Shown in pieces: positions 1-5,532 of a stretch of 8,816 nucleotides of DNA. Location of the stretch: contig JAJYDP010000169.1 of NCBI GenBank assembly GCA_021777365.1, forward strand, positions 1-8,816, written 5' to 3'. A program made the position numbers and the translations under genes. The DNA is from Chloroflexota bacterium. Lineage in GTDB: Bacteria; Chloroflexota; Limnocylindria; Limnocylindrales; CSP1-4. Position 1 is the first letter of the stretch. Each line of letters starts with the position of its first letter. The notes beneath the pieces were generated by a model. The model searched no databases. It had not been told where the DNA came from and worked only from the letters and a program-made list of their open reading frames with translations.

Positions 1-82
1 CGGCGACGACGCCGGCGGGCGCCAGCGAGGCGACGAGCGCCAGCGCGACGAGGCTGGCCAACGAGCGAGCACGGACGACCAC
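1..82 (-). CDS. Exported protein, N-terminal fragment (signal peptide only)
   Basis: The gene runs off the left edge, so only about 27 codons are visible. It starts at a GTG at position 82, preceded by a strong Shine-Dalgarno AGGAGG (92-87) four bases upstream. The translation begins MVVRARSLASLV and continues as alanine, leucine and valine residues up to a small-residue stretch (LAPAGVVA). Positive charges followed by a hydrophobic core are typical of a Sec signal peptide, so the product is probably secreted or lipid-anchored. Nothing of the mature protein is visible, so no function can be given. An ATG at 110 is out of frame and was not used. Confidence 0.6.
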   Translation of the reverse strand, partial: MVVRARSLASLVALALVASLAPAGVVA

Positions 83-90
83 GTCCCCTC

Positions 91-131
91 CTGACGGGGA
101 CCGGTCCCATGCGTCGCGGTGTCCCCGTCAG
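91..131 (-). promoter_or_regulatory. Perfect 11-bp inverted repeat abutting a Shine-Dalgarno
   Basis: CTGACGGGGAC (91-101) and GTCCCCGTCAG (121-131) are exact reverse complements separated by 19 bases. A second perfect palindrome, GGGACCGGTCCC (97-108), overlaps the arm nearer the gene, so the two structures would compete in RNA. The near arm touches the AGGAGG ribosome binding site of the exported-protein gene starting at 82. A candidate -10 hexamer TATCCT lies on the minus strand at 138-133. If it is used, transcription starts inside the far arm, and the repeat would more likely be an operator than an RNA hairpin. The repeat is seen directly; the regulatory role is inferred. Confidence 0.45.
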
Positions 132-155
132 CAGGATAGTCGCGCCCGCAACGGT

Positions 156-180
156 CGGCATCGATACGCCCGGCATCGAT
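156..180. repeat. Two direct copies of CGGCATCGAT, 15-bp period
   Basis: CGGCATCGAT occurs at 156-165 and again at 171-180, each containing the palindrome ATCGAT. The pair lies just upstream, on the minus strand, of a weak -10-like TATCCT (138-133), about where a -35 element or an activator would bind. The repeat is certain; a role as a binding site for a regulator of the exported-protein gene is a guess. Confidence 0.35.
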
Positions 181-209
181 TCGTACAGGTCCTCGCTGGT
201 CCGTGCCGG

Positions 210-616
210 TCATCGCCGCGACGCACCGGCGCGGGGGCCCAGCAGCATCGCCAGGAGGACCTCCGGGGCCTCATTGCTGCGACGACCCACCAGCCTGACG
301 ATCCGGAGTGGGTCGCCACGGGTGCCGGCCAGCTGGCGCGACGGCAGACCGGGCCACAGGGCGCGGGCCCGTGCGAGCAGCCCCTCCGGCGGCCGGCGCG
401 GGCGGGCGCATGCGCCGGGGCGGATGCACGCGCCGGGGCGGGCGCATGCGCCGGGGCGGATGCATGCGCCGGGGCCGCGACCGGCGGATCCCCCAGCAGG
501 TCGGGCCGCGCGTCCTCCCGGCGCGGCTGCTGCGCCGCGCCCTCGTGCCTGGTCAGTCCTGGATGCGCCGCCCACCGCACCGGCGGCCCCGGTACGGTGG
601 AGCTGGTCGCCGTCAT
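210..616 (-). pseudogene. Small hypothetical gene with a probable one-base frameshift
   Basis: Coding-type base usage (third positions nearly all G/C) is found in one frame from an ATG at 616 (MTATSSTVPGPP...) down to an Ala/Pro/His repeat near 475-404. It is found in a different frame from about 400 to a TGA at 210 (...PPEGLLARARALWPGL..., ...RSNEAPEVLLAMLLG...). The span of 407 bases is one short of 136 codons, as expected from loss of a single base. Without a shift, neither frame looks coding over its whole length. The reconstructed product would be about 135 residues: a charged N-terminal part, a flexible APAHAP-type linker, and a short helical C-terminal domain. I do not recognise the family. 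No clear Shine-Dalgarno precedes 616. A true mutation, an assembly error in the GC-rich repeat, or a chance pattern all remain possible. Confidence 0.4.
404..475. repeat. Four tandem 18-bp GC-rich repeats
   Basis: Four head-to-tail 18-base units lie at 404-421, 422-439, 440-457 and 458-475. Each ends in GCGCCGGGGC, and units alternate between starts of GGGCGCAT and GGATGCA, so they can also be read as two 36-base repeats. On the minus strand they would encode an APAHAP/APARAS-type Ala-Pro-His linker. Because 18 is a multiple of three, copy-number change alone would not shift the frame. Confidence 0.85.
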
Positions 617-689
617 CGCGAGATTCGTGCCTCATGCGACCGGAGACCCGCCCATGGTGGCAGGGACTCGCTTGCATCCGCGTTGCACC

Positions 690-707
690 GACCGCGGCCC
701 TGCGGTC
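690..707 (-). terminator. Hairpin downstream of mrdA, possible terminator
   Basis: GACCGC (690-695) and GCGGTC (702-707) form a perfect 6-bp stem with a 6-base loop, 42 to 59 bases past the mrdA stop codon. No T-rich tract follows on the minus strand, so this is not a classic intrinsic terminator. In DNA this GC-rich such stems also arise by chance. Confidence 0.25.
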
Positions 708-748
708 ATGTTCCAGACGCGGGCCGGGGCGCGCAGACCGGAGCGCGG

Positions 749-2629
749 TCAGTTGCCGGTGGGCCTGATCAGGAAGGGCTGCCGGTAATCCTGCTTGATG
801 CCGTAGTGCATCTGCAGGAAGTACTTCACGATCTCGGTCGACGGGTTCCCGATGCTGTTGGACGTGTCGTAGGTGAAGGCCAGGATCGCGAGCTGCGAGT
901 CGGTCCTGGCGAAGTCGCCCGAGGGCGAGACGAAGCCCACGAACCAGGAGTGGAATGGCAGGTGCCCACCGATCCGCACGTTGCCATACTGGGCGGTGCC
1001 GGTCTTGCCGGCGACATAGAGCGGCATGTCCACCACGTTGCCGGTATGGCGGATCACCACCGCCTCGCGCGCCGCCTCGCGGATGTAGGCCAGGATCGAG
1101 GGGTCGATCTTCACCCGGGCGCGCAGCTTCGGCGCGAACGCCTGCACCACCTGCCCGGTGGGGCTCAGGACCTGGCGCACGACCTGGGGCTGCCAGAGCG
1201 TGCCGCCGTTGGCCAGCGTGGCATAGGCGTCCAGGAGCTCGATGGGGGTGACCGCGTCGTAGCCCTGCCCGATGCCCGCGAGGTACGTCTCACCGGGGAA
1301 GATGGTCTGCCCGAAGGTCTGCAGCTTCCACTCGTTGGAGGGCACGATCCCCGCCGCCTCCCCCGGCAGGTCGATCCCGGTGGGCGCCCCGAACCCGAAC
1401 TGGTGGGCCCAGTAGGCCAGCCGGTCGATCCCCACCAGCGCCGCGGCCTGGTAGAAGAACGTGTCGCTCGACTGGGCGTAGGCGCCCGCCACGGTGAGCG
1501 GTCCGAACCCCGCACCGTTCCAGTCCCTGAAGGTCTGGCCGTCCAGCGTCAGGTACGGGTACGTGGGCAACGTCTGCGTCGGCGTCAGCTTGCCGTCCGC
1601 AAGGACCGCGCTGCCCGTCACCAGCTTGTAGGTCGACCCGGGCGGGTAGATCTCGCCGATCGCGTGGTCGAGCAACGGATGGTTCGGGTCGCTCGTGAGA
1701 GCCGTATAGGCCTGCGTGGAGATGCCCTGCTCGAACGCGTTGTCGTCGTAGGTGGGCAGGCTGACCATGGCCAGGACCTCGCCGGTCTGGGGGTTCATCA
1801 CGATGACGACCCCCTCCTTGAGTCCCGCGGTCTGCAGCCCCCACTCCAGCGCGGTCTGCGCCTGCTCCTGCATCTGCAGGTCGATCGAGAGCTGCAGCGT
1901 GTCGCCCGCCTGCGGCTGCGTGGGCGTGGACAGCACCTGGATGGGGCGGCCGGTGGCGTCGCGCTCCACTTCCTGCACGCCGTACGTCCCCCGCAGCAGC
2001 TGCTCGTACTGCGCCTCGAGCCCTGTCTGCCCGATCATGTCGTTCGGCAGGTAGCCCTGGCCCCGGAGCGCCTGCAGCTGGACCGCATTGATGGGCGCCG
2101 TGTACCCCAGGACCTGCGAGAGCAGCGAGCCGTACGTGTACTGGCGGCGCGAATCGACCACGACCTGGACCCCGGGCAGTTCGAGGTGATCCTCCGCGAT
2201 CAGCTGCGCCGTGGACTGCGACACGTTCGCCGCGACCTTGACGCCGTCGAAGACCGCACCCGCGTTGGCATCGATGGTCTCGTTGATCTGCGTGGTCGAC
2301 AGGTGGAGGAGCTGCGCGAGGAGGCCCACGACGTCCGACCGCTGCGGAAAGGGCAGGTCGGCGGGAATGACCTCGATCGAGAACGTCGGCACGTTCTCCA
2401 CGAGGGGTCGCCCGGCCCGGTCGACGATGATCCCGCGCGTCGACTGGATCGGCTCGAGCGAGGTCATGTTCGCGTAGGCCTGCGCGCCGTACTGGGCGCC
2501 CTGGGCGACCTGGAGGTAGGCCAGTCGCACCGTGAACGTGCCCAGGATGAGGACCACGACCAGGCCGAACGCCACGAAGCGCCCGAGCGACCGCGGGCGC
2601 CGGGGGCGCTCGTCGTAGAACGCGCTCAT
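749..2629 (-). CDS. mrdA: Penicillin-binding protein 2, peptidoglycan D,D-transpeptidase
   Basis: The 626-residue product is a class B penicillin-binding protein that cross-links peptidoglycan outside the membrane. It has a short cytoplasmic N-terminus, one membrane segment (about 18-40, FVAFGLVVVLILGTF...), a PBP dimerisation region (about 55-240, with the STRGIIVDRAGRPL motif at 63-76) and a transpeptidase domain (about 270-605). The three active-site motifs are intact: STYK at 332-335 with catalytic Ser332, SSD at 387-389 in the SxN/D position (followed by TFFYQ as in PBP2), and KTGTA at 542-546. Length and motif spacing fit PBP2 (MrdA) better than FtsI. The ATG at 2629 places MSAFYDERPRRP before the membrane segment; longer in-frame starts up to 2806 add an Arg/Cys-rich leader that overlaps the tRNA fragment, so I rejected them. 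The ribosome site is weak (GGTGG). A -10-like TATGCT lies at 2686-2681. No rodA or mreBCD neighbours are visible, so its role in elongation is inferred from family only. Confidence 0.93.
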   Translation of the reverse strand: MSAFYDERPRRPRSLGRFVAFGLVVVLILGTFTVRLAYLQVAQGAQYGAQAYANMTSLEPIQSTRGIIVDRAGRPLVENVPTFSIEVIPADLPFPQRSDVVGLLAQLLHLSTTQINETIDANAGAVFDGVKVAANVSQSTAQLIAEDHLELPGVQVVVDSRRQYTYGSLLSQVLGYTAPINAVQLQALRGQGYLPNDMIGQTGLEAQYEQLLRGTYGVQEVERDATGRPIQVLSTPTQPQAGDTLQLSIDLQMQEQAQTALEWGLQTAGLKEGVVIVMNPQTGEVLAMVSLPTYDDNAFEQGISTQAYTALTSDPNHPLLDHAIGEIYPPGSTYKLVTGSAVLADGKLTPTQTLPTYPYLTLDGQTFRDWNGAGFGPLTVAGAYAQSSDTFFYQAAALVGIDRLAYWAHQFGFGAPTGIDLPGEAAGIVPSNEWKLQTFGQTIFPGETYLAGIGQGYDAVTPIELLDAYATLANGGTLWQPQVVRQVLSPTGQVVQAFAPKLRARVKIDPSILAYIREAAREAVVIRHTGNVVDMPLYVAGKTGTAQYGNVRIGGHLPFHSWFVGFVSPSGDFARTDSQLAILAFTYDTSNSIGNPSTEIVKYFLQMHYGIKQDYRQPFLIRPTGN

Positions 2630-2778
2630 GGCGCCGCCACCGACCGGGGGAACGTGACGCGTGATCGCATGGACGGCCGGAGCATAGCTCGGGACCCGAA
2701 GTGAGGCGTTGCACCCGCATCGCCGAACGCGTCCGGTCCGCTGCCCGTCCGCCCGGAGGCCACTCGCCATGCTGGGCT

Positions 2779-2835
2779 TGGTGCCGAAGGTGGGTCTCGA
2801 ACCCACACGCCGCTCGCGCGGCAGCGGAGTTTAAG
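2779..2835 (-). tRNA. tRNA-Leu(UAA) 3' portion, truncated in the anticodon loop
   Basis: Read on the minus strand from the right, the segment has an anticodon loop CTTAAAC (2835-2829, anticodon TAA), the 3' anticodon stem TCCGC, a long variable arm with a perfect CCGC/GCGG stem (2821-2810), a T arm GTGGG/CCCAC with loop TTCGAGA (2806-2790), the acceptor 3' strand CTTCGGC, A73 and encoded CCA (2781-2779). The class II variable arm, A73 and TAA anticodon identify tRNA-Leu. The 5' half is missing: upstream of the loop the sequence is GTCCC instead of GCGGA, and no GCCGAAG acceptor partner is found nearby. A weak echo (CAGCGGA at 2866-2860) can pair with TCCGCTG across a 24-base insert, but the D arm and acceptor beyond it do not fit. 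It is most likely a recombination-site remnant, less likely a decayed or interrupted gene. Confidence 0.65.
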
Positions 2836-2839
2836 GGGA

Positions 2840-2952
2840 CCTCAGACCGTCCGGGAACGTCCGCTGACGTGTCCTGCACGCACGAACCGAACGGCCGTTC
2901 AGGCCCTCAGACCGGGTCTGTGCGGGCGTGAAGCTGCCAGCGAAGCTGCCAG
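2840..2952. repeat. Cluster of palindromes and direct repeats beside the tRNA fragment
   Basis: This non-coding stretch contains CCTCAGACCG twice (2840-2849 and 2905-2914), a perfect 12-bp palindrome GAACGGCCGTTC (2889-2900), a perfect 6-bp-arm inverted repeat CAGACC-G-GGTCTG (2908-2920), and a tandem pair of GAAGCTGCCAG (2930-2940 and 2942-2952). It starts within five bases of the point where the tRNA similarity ends. Such arrays are common in the arm regions of integrase attachment sites, but here that role is only inferred. Together with 2953-3053 this covers the gap before the next gene, in which I see no other coding signal. Confidence 0.5.
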
Positions 2953-3053
2953 TTTCCTCGCCGGCCTTCCGGAGGCGGCTTCGTACTCTCCCGGGGCGCC
3001 ATGACACGCTATCGTGCGTCGCGCGTCCTGGGCCGTTGATTGGAGGCGAGATC

Positions 3054-3281
3054 ATGCCGAGCGAGAGGGTAGAGGGCCTGGTCAAGGCCGTGTACGGCGT
3101 CGTTCACGTGCAACTGGCGGGCCACGAGCGGAAGTTCACGGTACGCGTCGCCGATGTCCCCGCCGCCGCCGCAGGCGACCTCGTTGCCGCTATCTTCGAG
3201 GATGGGCATTGCGCGCGACTGCTCGTCGCCGACTTGAAGGCGGGCACGGAGACGCCGATCGAGGTCGGCGGCGAGCTCTGA
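3054..3281 (+). CDS. Small hypothetical protein (75 aa), predicted beta-rich
   Basis: The ATG at 3054 has a good Shine-Dalgarno GGAGG (3042-3046) seven bases upstream. An in-frame longer start at 2928 would add a low-quality Arg/Pro-rich leader through the repeat cluster, so I chose the short form. The product (MPSERVEGLVKAVYGVVHVQ...) has alternating hydrophobic residues, and its pattern 'VKAVYGVVHVQL..RKFTVRVADVP...GDLVAAIFEDG' suggests a small beta barrel or beta sandwich. There is no signal peptide, membrane segment or cysteine pair, so it is probably cytoplasmic. I do not recognise the family. It stands alone, converging on the ArsR gene, and would be the first gene inside the region bounded by the tRNA fragment. 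Confidence 0.7.
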   Translation: MPSERVEGLVKAVYGVVHVQLAGHERKFTVRVADVPAAAAGDLVAAIFEDGHCARLLVADLKAGTETPIEVGGEL

Positions 3282-3493
3282 GGCCCGCGCGGCACCCGTC
3301 CCGAAAGATGGCAACCCCGGCGCGGCGCCTGATCCGTGCGGCGCGACCGTCCCGTTTGGCCCACGCCGCAAGGAGGGGCGGGTGGTTGTGGTCACACGGC
3401 GTCTCGGCCGCCAACAGGCGCAACCCACAGCCCGCCGTAGGAACTCGCCGTTGTGGGGGGGGCGCGCCGGCAGTCGAACGACGCTCGATCTGC

Positions 3494-3865
3494 TTACGGC
3501 TGTCCCGCGCCGACCGCCTCGCCGTCGATCAGTCGCAGCAGCTCGATCGCGTCCGAGAGGTGGGCGTTGAAGATCCGGCGCGCCACGTCGAGCAGCTCGA
3601 AGAGGTCCGGATCGCGCACCGCGTAGATCACCGTGGTGCCGCGGCGCTCGGTGGCCACGATGTCGCGTCCGCGCAGCACGGCGAGCTGCTGGGAGATCGA
3701 GGAGGCCGGCGCCCCGATCGTCGCCTGGAGCTGACCCACGCTCTGGGGCCCCCCGCGCAGGAGCTCCAGGATCTGGATGCGCATGGGGTGGGCGAGCGCC
3801 TTGAAGAACTCGGCCTTGAACCGCCGGAGACTCGCCGGGTCGTCATGGCGCACGCTGCGGGGCAT
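3494..3865 (-). CDS. ArsR/SmtB-family winged-helix transcriptional regulator
   Basis: This 123-residue protein has the ArsR fold. Helices run from FKALAHPMRIQILELL (21-36), through SVGQLQATIG (42-51) and the recognition helix SSISQQLAVLRGRD (55-68), to a beta wing (IVATERRGTTVIYAV, 69-83) and a C-terminal dimerisation helix (DLFELLDVARRIFNA). Proteins of this family bind DNA as dimers and repress until a ligand releases them. There are no cysteines at all, so the classic ArsR CVC metal site is absent and the signal is unlikely to be arsenite or cadmium through that site. No Shine-Dalgarno precedes the ATG; a promoter six bases upstream suggests a leaderless transcript. It is divergent from the gene at 4037 and probably controls it. 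Confidence 0.9.
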   Translation of the reverse strand: MPRSVRHDDPASLRRFKAEFFKALAHPMRIQILELLRGGPQSVGQLQATIGAPASSISQQLAVLRGRDIVATERRGTTVIYAVRDPDLFELLDVARRIFNAHLSDAIELLRLIDGEAVGAGQP

Positions 3866-3871
3866 GGCCGA

Positions 3872-3900
3872 ACACTACCCGGCCGGATCGTCCAGCGCAA
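3872..3900 (-). promoter_or_regulatory. Promoter of the ArsR gene, predicted leaderless
   Basis: On the minus strand a -35 TTGCGC (3900-3895) and a -10 TAGTGT (3877-3872) are separated by 17 bases. The -10 ends six bases before the ATG at 3865, so transcription would start at or next to the start codon. This agrees with the lack of a Shine-Dalgarno. The -10 match is partial. Confidence 0.4.
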
Positions 3901-3903
3901 CTA

Positions 3904-3923
3904 CCGCATATTGCAGAATACGG
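3904..3923. promoter_or_regulatory. Operator-like imperfect palindrome for ArsR
   Basis: CCGCATATTGCAGAATACGG is an imperfect palindrome (core TATT-GCAG-AATA flanked by CCG and CGG) and an AT-rich island in very GC-rich surroundings. It lies four bases upstream of the ArsR -35 and covers the -35 of the rightward promoter. ArsR-family operators are typically AT-containing dyads of about this size, so it is the best candidate binding site between the divergent genes. Confidence 0.5.
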
Positions 3924-3940
3924 AAGATCCGGACTACCAT
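3911..3940 (+). promoter_or_regulatory. Rightward promoter for the 4037 gene
   Basis: TTGCAG (3911-3916) and TACCAT (3935-3940) are separated by 18 bases and match four of six consensus bases each. The -35 sits inside the operator-like palindrome, so bound ArsR would block it. Transcription would start near 3947, leaving a leader of about 90 bases before the ATG at 4037. Confidence 0.35.
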
Positions 3941-4036
3941 GGGGAGGCCCGGGGCACGACCGGTCGCCGCTCCCGTCACCGCTGTGGCGTGGGCGGCCCC
4001 GACCGGGCCGTCCCGCGGACCGGATCGGAGGACCGC

Positions 4037-4399
4037 ATGCCACTCACCCGTCTCCTGGCGGACGCCGCCGCGGCGCCGCCCGACCGGCGCATCGAGTGGC
4101 GCGATCCGATCGCCGCCTTTGGGCGACGGGGGATCGAGGGCGTGGAGCCCTGGCTGGCCGATGGCGCGCTCGCCGCGTTCGCGATCCGGGTCATCTGGCG
4201 GGTCGGGGAACGGGGCGAACCGGCGGCCGCGGTGAAGGTGCTCCGGGCGGCCCGCAGCCGCTTGTCGCCCCACCTCCAGGCCGATGTCGACTGGGCCCTC
4301 CGGGCGCTCGGCCCCGCGGTGCGCGAGGCAGCCGGCACTCCGCCGACGGCGGGCGCCCCCCGGGTGCCGGCCCCGCGCACACGGCAGCGGCAGGCGTAG
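4037..4399 (+). CDS. Hypothetical helical protein (120 aa)
   Basis: The ATG at 4037 follows a Shine-Dalgarno GGAGG (4027-4031) by five bases. The product starts MPLTRLLADAAAAPP. Residues 20-93 look like a pair of HEAT-like helical repeats: WRDPIAAFGRRGIEGVEPWL, then a second helix AAFAIRVIWRVGERG, then AAAVKVLRAARSRLSPHL and ADVDWALRALG. The C-terminal 25 residues are a Pro/Ala/Arg tail, probably disordered. Such repeats usually mediate protein contacts; no catalytic residues stand out and the HEAT assignment is by eye only. It is the first gene rightward of the ArsR operator and is followed 19 bases later by the cysteine-rich gene, probably in the same transcript. Confidence 0.65.
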   Translation: MPLTRLLADAAAAPPDRRIEWRDPIAAFGRRGIEGVEPWLADGALAAFAIRVIWRVGERGEPAAAVKVLRAARSRLSPHLQADVDWALRALGPAVREAAGTPPTAGAPRVPAPRTRQRQA

Positions 4400-4418
4400 A
4401 CGCCGAGGGGGTGACCAG

Positions 4419-4793
4419 GTGCACGCGGCCGGGTCCGCAGGCGGGAGCGGAGTGGACGCCTGGCCGTGGCGAGCGGATCCACGCCGAGGTCGCCCGCACC
4501 GGCCACCCCTGGTGCGCCGCACCATCGCGGAGGGCGCGTCGCTGCAGCTCCGGCGCTGCGGTTGCTGCGGCCTTGTCCCAGTCTGGTTTGGCGGGGCCAC
4601 GTGGTGCCTCTGCGAGCCCACGCCCTGCGGGGCCACGCTCGCCGGTCCGCGGCACGAATGCTCCGCGGCGCGGCGTCGTCATCGGCACGCATTCGGCCGC
4701 CTGATCGCCGAGGAGGACCATACCGGCGCCCGAGTGGGACTCGTCTTGACGTGCGCCTGTGGCCAGGAACGTCGCCTCTGGGCGGCAGGGTAG
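4419..4793 (+). CDS. Cysteine-rich hypothetical protein, possible zinc binder
   Basis: The proposed GTG at 4419 follows a GAGGGG (4405-4410) by eight bases and lies 19 bases past the preceding stop; other GTG starts (4464, 4512) are possible. The 124-residue product has nine cysteines grouped as CGCC (47-50), CLC (63-65), Cys70, Cys81 and CAC (112-114), plus histidines 79, 88, 90 and 101. The pattern 'LRRCGCCGLVPVWFGG...WCLC' and the closing 'LTCACGQERRLW' resemble paired zinc knuckles or a zinc ribbon. Third codon positions are G/C-rich in this frame. I do not recognise the family. A DNA- or RNA-binding role would be a guess from the likely zinc site. Confidence 0.5.
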   Translation: MHAAGSAGGSGVDAWPWRADPRRGRPHRPPLVRRTIAEGASLQLRRCGCCGLVPVWFGGATWCLCEPTPCGATLAGPRHECSAARRRHRHAFGRLIAEEDHTGARVGLVLTCACGQERRLWAAG

Positions 4794-5104
4794 GCCGGCC
4801 CCCATCCGCAGTGCGAGGGCGCCGCCAGGTGGGCTGCGGGTGTCCGTGACGCCGCGGGACCGTGCCGGTTGCGTGGTAGAGAGACACGGTGCCACGGGCA
4901 CGGGCTGGTCCGTACCCGACGTCGGGCGATGGCTCGCCGGAAACGCCAGTCCTTTGGGGCAGGGTGGGGAGCACGCCAGGCTCCCGACCGCCGACGTGAC
5001 GTGCGGCCGGTGACTGCCGGTCGGCTGCTGCACCGGGACCCAGGCGCCATCAGGACCGCCCCGTCGTCGCCCCTGCACAGCCTGGCGGGAAGCTGCCGCA
5101 GCGC
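4794..5104. other. 311-bp gap with no convincing gene
   Basis: No promoter or RNA is evident. Two weak coding candidates exist. One is a plus-strand frame open to 5013 with G/C-rich third positions (...RDRAGCVVERHGATGTGW...); it has no good start, its ATG at 4759 lies inside the preceding gene, and a GTG near 4841 has no clear ribosome site. The other is a minus-strand frame beginning at an ATG at 5108, which overlaps the stop of the 5105-5479 regulator as ATGA and has AAGGAG five bases upstream; its translation is low-complexity and it runs antisense through two better-supported genes. Neither is called. Confidence 0.4.
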
Positions 5105-5479
5105 TCATCCGCTCTCCTTGGCGAGTAGCTCGCGCAGCATCAGTTCGAGACGGTCGCCCAGCCGGTTCACTGCGCGTTCGACGGAGGCGTCGATCGCTGC
5201 GACGATGGCCGGGTCGAGACGGGCTGGCGAACCCGGCGGCCGGCGCCCGTAGACCTGCTGCTCCAGGTTCTCGACCGGCTCTCCCGTCACACGCGCGACC
5301 TCGCGCAACTTCTCAAGCGGGACGCGCCTGGTGGCGCCGCTGACCCAGAGGCTGATCGCGCTCTTGGTCACGCCCACTTCCTGCGCGAAGCTCTCGAAGG
5401 TCCAATCCGGATGCTCGCGAAACCAGGTGTCGAGCCAGGCCCCAAAGGGGGTGCTGGGGATCGGTCTACGACGGGCCAT
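5105..5479 (-). CDS. Cro/C1-type helix-turn-helix regulator (124 aa)
   Basis: Residues 26-75 form an XRE-type helix-turn-helix: WTFESFAQEVGVTKSAISLW with Gly36, then SGATRRVPLEKLREVARVTGEP. The first helices are entered by the aromatic segment FGAWLDTWFREHPDW (12-26). The C-terminal third (90-122, IDASVERAVNRLGDRLELMLRELL) is a long amphipathic helix that may dimerise through a coiled coil. There is no peptidase or ligand domain, so it is a minimal regulator of the phage-repressor or antitoxin kind. It is transcribed divergently from the second XRE gene at 5558. A -10-like TAGCCT (5497-5492) lies 12 bases before the ATG and no Shine-Dalgarno is seen. Its targets are probably the shared intergenic region and the operon to the right. 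Confidence 0.85.
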   Translation of the reverse strand: MARRRPIPSTPFGAWLDTWFREHPDWTFESFAQEVGVTKSAISLWVSGATRRVPLEKLREVARVTGEPVENLEQQVYGRRPPGSPARLDPAIVAAIDASVERAVNRLGDRLELMLRELLAKESG

Positions 5480-5517
5480 CTCGCCATGGTGAGGCTATCG
5501 CAAGGACCATAGTCAGC

Positions 5518-5532
5518 CGCCTTGACAAGCGG
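5518..5532. promoter_or_regulatory. Operator-like dyad over the rightward -35
   Basis: CTTG-A-CAAG (5521-5529) is a perfect 4-bp-arm dyad, extended by CCG on the left (5517-5519, one base out of register) and CGG on the right (5530-5532). It covers the -35 hexamer of the promoter for the 5558 gene. Lying between two divergent Cro/C1-type genes, it is a good candidate operator for either. The match is short. Confidence 0.4.

Noticed and set aside
404..475. CRISPR-like array
   Set aside because: The 18-bp units are directly adjacent with no unique spacers; it is a simple tandem repeat encoding an Ala-Pro-His linker.
308..2704. Very long plus-strand open frame (798 codons) opposite the mrdA gene
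   Set aside because: It is antisense to a clear penicillin-binding protein with intact active-site motifs. The translation is Arg/His/Val/Gly-rich with no domain, as expected of a shadow frame in GC-rich DNA.
2630..2806. N-terminal extension of the mrdA product to a start at 2806
   Set aside because: The extra 59 residues are Arg/Cys-rich, overlap the tRNA-Leu fragment, and precede a normal short cytoplasmic tail and membrane segment starting at 2629.
2779..2835. 3' end of a tmRNA instead of a tRNA-Leu
   Set aside because: The long variable arm, CTTAAAC anticodon loop and A73 fit tRNA-Leu, and no tag-peptide reading frame or tmRNA 5' end is visible.
2779..3300. Group I intron in tRNA-Leu(UAA)
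   Set aside because: Known tRNA-Leu group I introns end in G at the splice site in the anticodon. Here the base before the 3' part is not G in the right place, no catalytic core is evident, and no 5' exon with GCCGAAG was found downstream on the plus strand.
3377..3436. Imperfect stem between the convergent 3054 and ArsR genes as a bidirectional terminator
   Set aside because: GGCGGG/CCCGCC and GGTTG/CAACC pair only across an asymmetric internal loop and there is no T-rich tract. It is too weak to call.
3382..3570. Small plus-strand frame with AAGGAGG just upstream of a GTG
   Set aside because: The ribosome site is good, but the 62-residue translation is Arg-rich and patternless and it overlaps the 3' end of the well-supported ArsR gene on the other strand.
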